From: CAZPZZ01 sp964591245
GTDB lineage: Bacteria; Acidobacteriota; Vicinamibacteria; Vicinamibacterales; UBA8438
Length of the DNA stretch: 7,999 nucleotides
Direction of reading: 5' to 3'
NCBI GenBank assembly: GCA_964591245.1
Contig: CAZPZZ010000170.1
Span: 1-7,999 of the forward strand
Part shown: positions 5,427 to 7,999 of the stretch, piece after piece
Position numbering within the stretch: position 1 is the stretch's first letter
How the letters are laid out: the number at the start of each line of letters is the position of its first letter
Notes under the pieces: generated by a model
Told to the model about the DNA's origin: nothing
The model's database searches: none
The model's input: only the letters and a program-made list of their open reading frames with translations
Position numbers and translations under genes: made by a program

Positions 5427-6712
5427 GTGGCTACTCCCAGAAGATGGCGTGAACCCAATGGTGTACTCGTGAGACTTGGCTGGGTGATTCTTGCCGGGTT
5501 GGCGGGGTGTGACCAGTCGCTCGAGGTGCGAGACGAGGACCCGATGGGAGTGGACACCGAAGTACAGCAACTTACTCATGGACCGTGGGCGGACCGGTTT
5601 GCGTCGTATGCGCCTGATGGCCGTCGGATGGTCTTTGTGTCTGATCGCGATGGTGAAGCTCGATTGTGGACCATGTTCACGGCCGGGGAAGAAGCGATTC
5701 CTGTGACCGACGCGTTCGAGCATCTTGCATTTCCAGTGTGGTCTCCTGATGGCTCCCGGATCGCATATGTCGCTGGCCATGGTGAATCGACGCATATCTG
5801 GACCGTGTCGATGAATGGGGGCGGGGCGATGCAGCTGACTCAGGGTGACGGTACCGCGAGTGATCCTCGATGGTCTCCCGACGGCCTGACGATTCTGTAT
5901 CTCTACCGACGGGATGGTCAGGCAGATCTCTGGCGGGTCTCGGCGGAGCCGACGGATGCTGGGAATGCCACCGCGCTGACCTCGACCGGCGCGGTCGGGC
6001 TCGGGGCTCGCTGGGCGCCGGACGGTCGACAGATCGCGTTCGTATCGAGCCATACGGGCCGCCGGGGCATCTGGTTGGTACCCGCCGAGGGCGGCGAGAT
6101 GGTGCAGTTGACGTCGGACGAGAACGCGGACTACGGACCGGACTGGGCCCCGGATGGGACGCGGCTCGTGTTTGTCTCGAATCGCGGGGGGACTCCAGAC
6201 CTGTGGGTGACATCGGTGGACGGTAACGATGTCACTGGGTTGACGAGCGGTCCTGGCAACGATTTCAGCCCTCGGTGGTCTCCGGACGGTTTGTGGGTGG
6301 CGTTTCGATCAATTCGTGAGGACCAGGCAGACGTATGGATAGTCGCGGCCGAGGGAGGAGCGGCGCAGCCGTTGACCGCCGATACCGCGGGCGAGTCGCA
6401 TCTGTGGTGGGCGCCGTCTGGAGAGATGGTCACGTTCAGTGTGGGTAGCAGTCGCACGGCGCTTTGGTCTGTGTCGGTAGACGGCGGAGTGCCCGCGATG
6501 CTGACCGACGCAGAGTACCGGGCGGAGCATCCCGAGGTCTCGGTGAATGGAGACCGTATCGCATTCCTTTCGGACCGGAGCGGGGTGACTGATCTCTACG
6601 TCGTGGATGTTGATGGCGGTGCGCCGCGGCGTCTGACCACGATTCCGGGAGGCACGGGCTCCTTCGATTGGTCTCCTAGTGGCACCGAGTTAGTTTTTTC
6701 GTCGAGGCGTAG
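5427..6712 (+). CDS. Lipoprotein with TolB-like (PD40) beta-propeller repeats, 3' end lost in gap
   Basis: From the GTG at 5427 the protein begins with an Arg-containing head, a hydrophobic core and a lipobox LAGC with Cys28, so it is predicted to be lipid-anchored outside the cytoplasm. The rest is a run of beta-propeller repeats of the PD40/TolB kind, each centred on W-[SA]-P-D-G followed by a strand and often SDRDG-like turns. Nine are visible, with the motif at residues 61, 105, 149, 196, 240, 284, 328, 371 and 415: a period of 43-47, mostly 44. Repeats 7 to 9 are degenerate (APSG, SVNG, SPSG). A TolB propeller needs six, so this protein has a larger propeller or two of them. Such domains usually bind proteins or glycans; no catalytic domain is visible, though one could lie beyond the gap, as in dipeptidyl-peptidase-like relatives. 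Codons after the gap in this frame do not resemble the repeats. A GTG at 5469 would also give a short lipoprotein signal but lacks a ribosome site. Confidence 0.9.
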
Positions 6713-6812
6713 NNNNNNNNNNNNNNNNNNNNNNNNNNNNNNNNNNNNNNNNNNNNNNNNNNNNNNNNNNNNNNNNNNNNNNNNNNNNNNNNNNNNNNNN
6801 NNNNNNNNNNNN
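6713..6812. other. Assembly gap of 100 N
   Basis: Exactly 100 unknown bases, the conventional filler for a scaffold join of unknown size. It hides the 3' end of the propeller lipoprotein and possibly more. The true distance between the flanks, and the relative order of the genes on either side, rest on scaffolding only. Confidence 0.98.
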
Positions 6813-6828
6813 CGGCTTGCGGTGAGGT

Positions 6829-7956
6829 TCACAGGATCTCAGGAATGTACTTCTCGCGTGCCAGGCGCCACAGAGAGGTCCCGAACGCGGTCAGGGGAAT
6901 CGCGAGAATCAAACCGAGCATGCCTCCCAGGGCCGTGCCCCAGAAAAAGACAGCCACGATGATCGCCATGAAATGCAGGCCTGTGCGGTCGCCCATGATC
7001 TTTGGCGTCAAGAACCATCCTTCGATTTGTTGCACGACGATGAAGACGCTCAGCACGAGACCACAGATGAGGACGCCCCCACCTGGTTGAAACAGCGCGA
7101 TGGGAATGGCGATTGTCAAGCCGATGATGCTTCCAAGGAATGGAATGACATTGAGAAATCCGAGCATGAGGCCGATGACCAGGCCGTAACTAAGGCCTAC
7201 GAGGCTAAAGCCGGCGGCAAACAATAACCCTTGCAGAAAGGCGATGATGAGTTGTCCGCGGAAGAAGGCCACGATGATGTTAACGAATTCGTGGACAAGA
7301 TAGGTCACGTCGTCACGGGTTTCGGATTTCAAGAACGGGAGGACTGTGCCCGTGTCGAGTTTTAGACCGGTGGCGGTGAGGAAGTAGGCGAAATAGACCG
7401 GCGTGATTGCCCAGGAAAGCAGGGTGCTGAGGCCGCGGGCCAGTCCAAACGTGGCGGCGATCGCCTGTGAGCCAACCGTCTGCAACCATACGGCGATGGC
7501 TGCCTCCTGGTGGGAAAGGGCTTGCCTGAGCTGCGGTCCCAGCGCCGAATTTTCCAGGAGTTGAGCGGCCTGGGGCAGTCCCGCTTCTACCCATTGCCGG
7601 CTTTCTTCCCACCATTCCGGGGCCTGCGCGGCCAGGCCGAGAAGTTGGGTGATCGCGAGTCGTCCGAAGAATGCTGTGAAGGCGGTCAAGGGGACGAGGA
7701 CAGAGAAAAATACCACCACGAGGGCTAGTGGCATCGGGAGTCGTCCACTCGCACGCAGCCACTCGTAGTACGGACGAAAGACCAAGGCCGCGACGGCGCC
7801 GACGGCAACCGGGAGGAATACGCCGGAGAAGGCTTGTAAGAATGCTGCAGCGAGCCAGACCAGCAGGCCGATCGCGACCAGAATGACCAGGCCGGAGACG
7901 GTGGTAATGGCCGCGGCGATTGTCCGAGCTTGGCGTTCGGAAAGTTCTAGTGACAT
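6829..7956 (-). CDS. AI-2E family transporter (PerM/YdiK/TqsA-like membrane protein)
   Basis: The 375-residue protein is a polytopic inner-membrane member of the AI-2 exporter superfamily (PF01594). Hydrophobic segments lie at about 17-40, 46-61, 75-98, 163-196, 226-251, 254-290, 294-312 and 328-360, with a more polar loop at about 112-160 between the N-terminal and C-terminal halves. Family landmarks are AFFRGQ (230-235), GFLNVIPFLGSIIGL (266-280), LTPKIMGDRTGLH (316-328) and the Gly-rich final helix FWGTALGGMLGLILAIPLTA (338-357). The residue after TGLH is Phe where I usually expect Pro. Members have been linked to autoinducer-2 export, sodium-proton exchange or permease roles; the substrate cannot be told from sequence. 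The ATG at 7956 fits the family N-terminus, though no strong ribosome binding site precedes it. The stop is 17 bases from the scaffold gap. Confidence 0.93.
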   Translation of the reverse strand: MSLELSERQARTIAAAITTVSGLVILVAIGLLVWLAAAFLQAFSGVFLPVAVGAVAALVFRPYYEWLRASGRLPMPLALVVVFFSVLVPLTAFTAFFGRLAITQLLGLAAQAPEWWEESRQWVEAGLPQAAQLLENSALGPQLRQALSHQEAAIAVWLQTVGSQAIAATFGLARGLSTLLSWAITPVYFAYFLTATGLKLDTGTVLPFLKSETRDDVTYLVHEFVNIIVAFFRGQLIIAFLQGLLFAAGFSLVGLSYGLVIGLMLGFLNVIPFLGSIIGLTIAIPIALFQPGGGVLICGLVLSVFIVVQQIEGWFLTPKIMGDRTGLHFMAIIVAVFFWGTALGGMLGLILAIPLTAFGTSLWRLAREKYIPEIL

Positions 7957-7984
7957 CGCTCGTGTGTTTGCGCGTTCCGGAGAG

Positions 7985-7990
7985 ATGATA
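7985..7990 (-). promoter_or_regulatory. Candidate -10 box for the transporter gene
   Basis: On the minus strand this reads TATCAT, a five-of-six match to TATAAT, about 28 bases upstream of the ATG at 7956. The -35 position would lie beyond the window edge, so the call cannot be completed. Confidence 0.2.
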
Positions 7991-7992
7991 CG

Positions 7993-7999
7993 ATGGAAA
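7993..7999 (+). CDS. Possible start of a divergent gene, cut by the window edge
   Basis: An ATG at 7993 reads Met-Glu and then runs off the window. GGAGA at 7979-7983 lies nine bases upstream and could be its ribosome binding site. If real, the gene would be only 36 bases from the divergent transporter start, which is tight for two promoters. Nothing can be said about the product. Confidence 0.25.

Noticed and set aside
5310..6053. Minus-strand open frame (247 codons) opposite the propeller gene
   Set aside because: Its translation is low-complexity and rich in Arg, Pro and His, typical of an antisense shadow of GC-rich repeats; the plus strand has clear propeller repeats and a lipobox.
5599..6712. 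Tandem DNA repeat or CRISPR-like array
   Set aside because: The regular spacing of about 132 bases comes from protein-level propeller blades; the DNA copies differ widely and there are no identical repeats or spacers.
6813..6962. Continuation of the propeller lipoprotein frame across the gap
   Set aside because: The gap length is arbitrary, so the frame is not preserved, and the residues after it are Arg- and Ser-rich with no repeat motif while overlapping the transporter gene on the other strand.
7313..7762. Minus-strand open frame overlapping the transporter in another frame
   Set aside because: It is rich in Arg, Pro and Gly with no membrane pattern, while the transporter frame shows all family landmarks.

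Overview
The window is 7,999 bases of moderately GC-rich bacterial DNA. It contains one scaffold gap of exactly 100 N (6713-6812), so it is a draft or metagenome assembly. No RNA gene, mobile element, CRISPR array or phage gene is visible. The leftmost gene belongs to an uncharacterised protein family that, from memory, is abundant in Acidobacteriota (especially Vicinamibacteria-like genomes). The cupin has the metal-ligand pattern of an enzyme known from the acidobacterium Granulicella. An acidobacterial or similar environmental source is therefore the best guess, but it is an inference that a taxonomic search would have to confirm.

Layout, left to right. Position 1-759 (+) is the 3' part of a gene of unknown function. 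A 207-base gap follows with two hairpins. At 967-2124 (+) lies a membrane-anchored von Willebrand factor A (VWA) protein of BatA/MxaC-like architecture. It converges on a leftward block across a stem-loop at 2143-2179. The leftward block (all - strand) is, in order of transcription, a D-3-hydroxybutyrate dehydrogenase (5271-4492), the SelO protein AMPylase (4268-2790) and a small exported cupin (2632-2195). These three are separated by 223 and 157 bases, so they may be separate transcription units rather than one tight operon. A 155-base divergent region (5272-5426), containing an 8-bp inverted repeat, separates the dehydrogenase from a rightward lipoprotein built of 44-residue beta-propeller repeats. 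The end of that lipoprotein is lost in the N gap. Beyond the gap is a leftward AI-2E/PerM family transporter (7956-6829). The last bases may hold the start of a divergent rightward gene.

The genes do not form an obvious single pathway. SelO is linked to oxidative stress, the dehydrogenase to ketone-body or polyhydroxybutyrate carbon use, and the other proteins act at the envelope or outside the cytoplasm. I see ordinary housekeeping and envelope genes and no convincing new system. The points most worth following are the hydroxynitrile-lyase-like metal site of the exported cupin, the nine or more propeller repeats of the truncated lipoprotein, the operator-like inverted repeat before the dehydrogenase, the loss of one of the two redox cysteines in SelO, and a coding-like stretch just upstream of selO.
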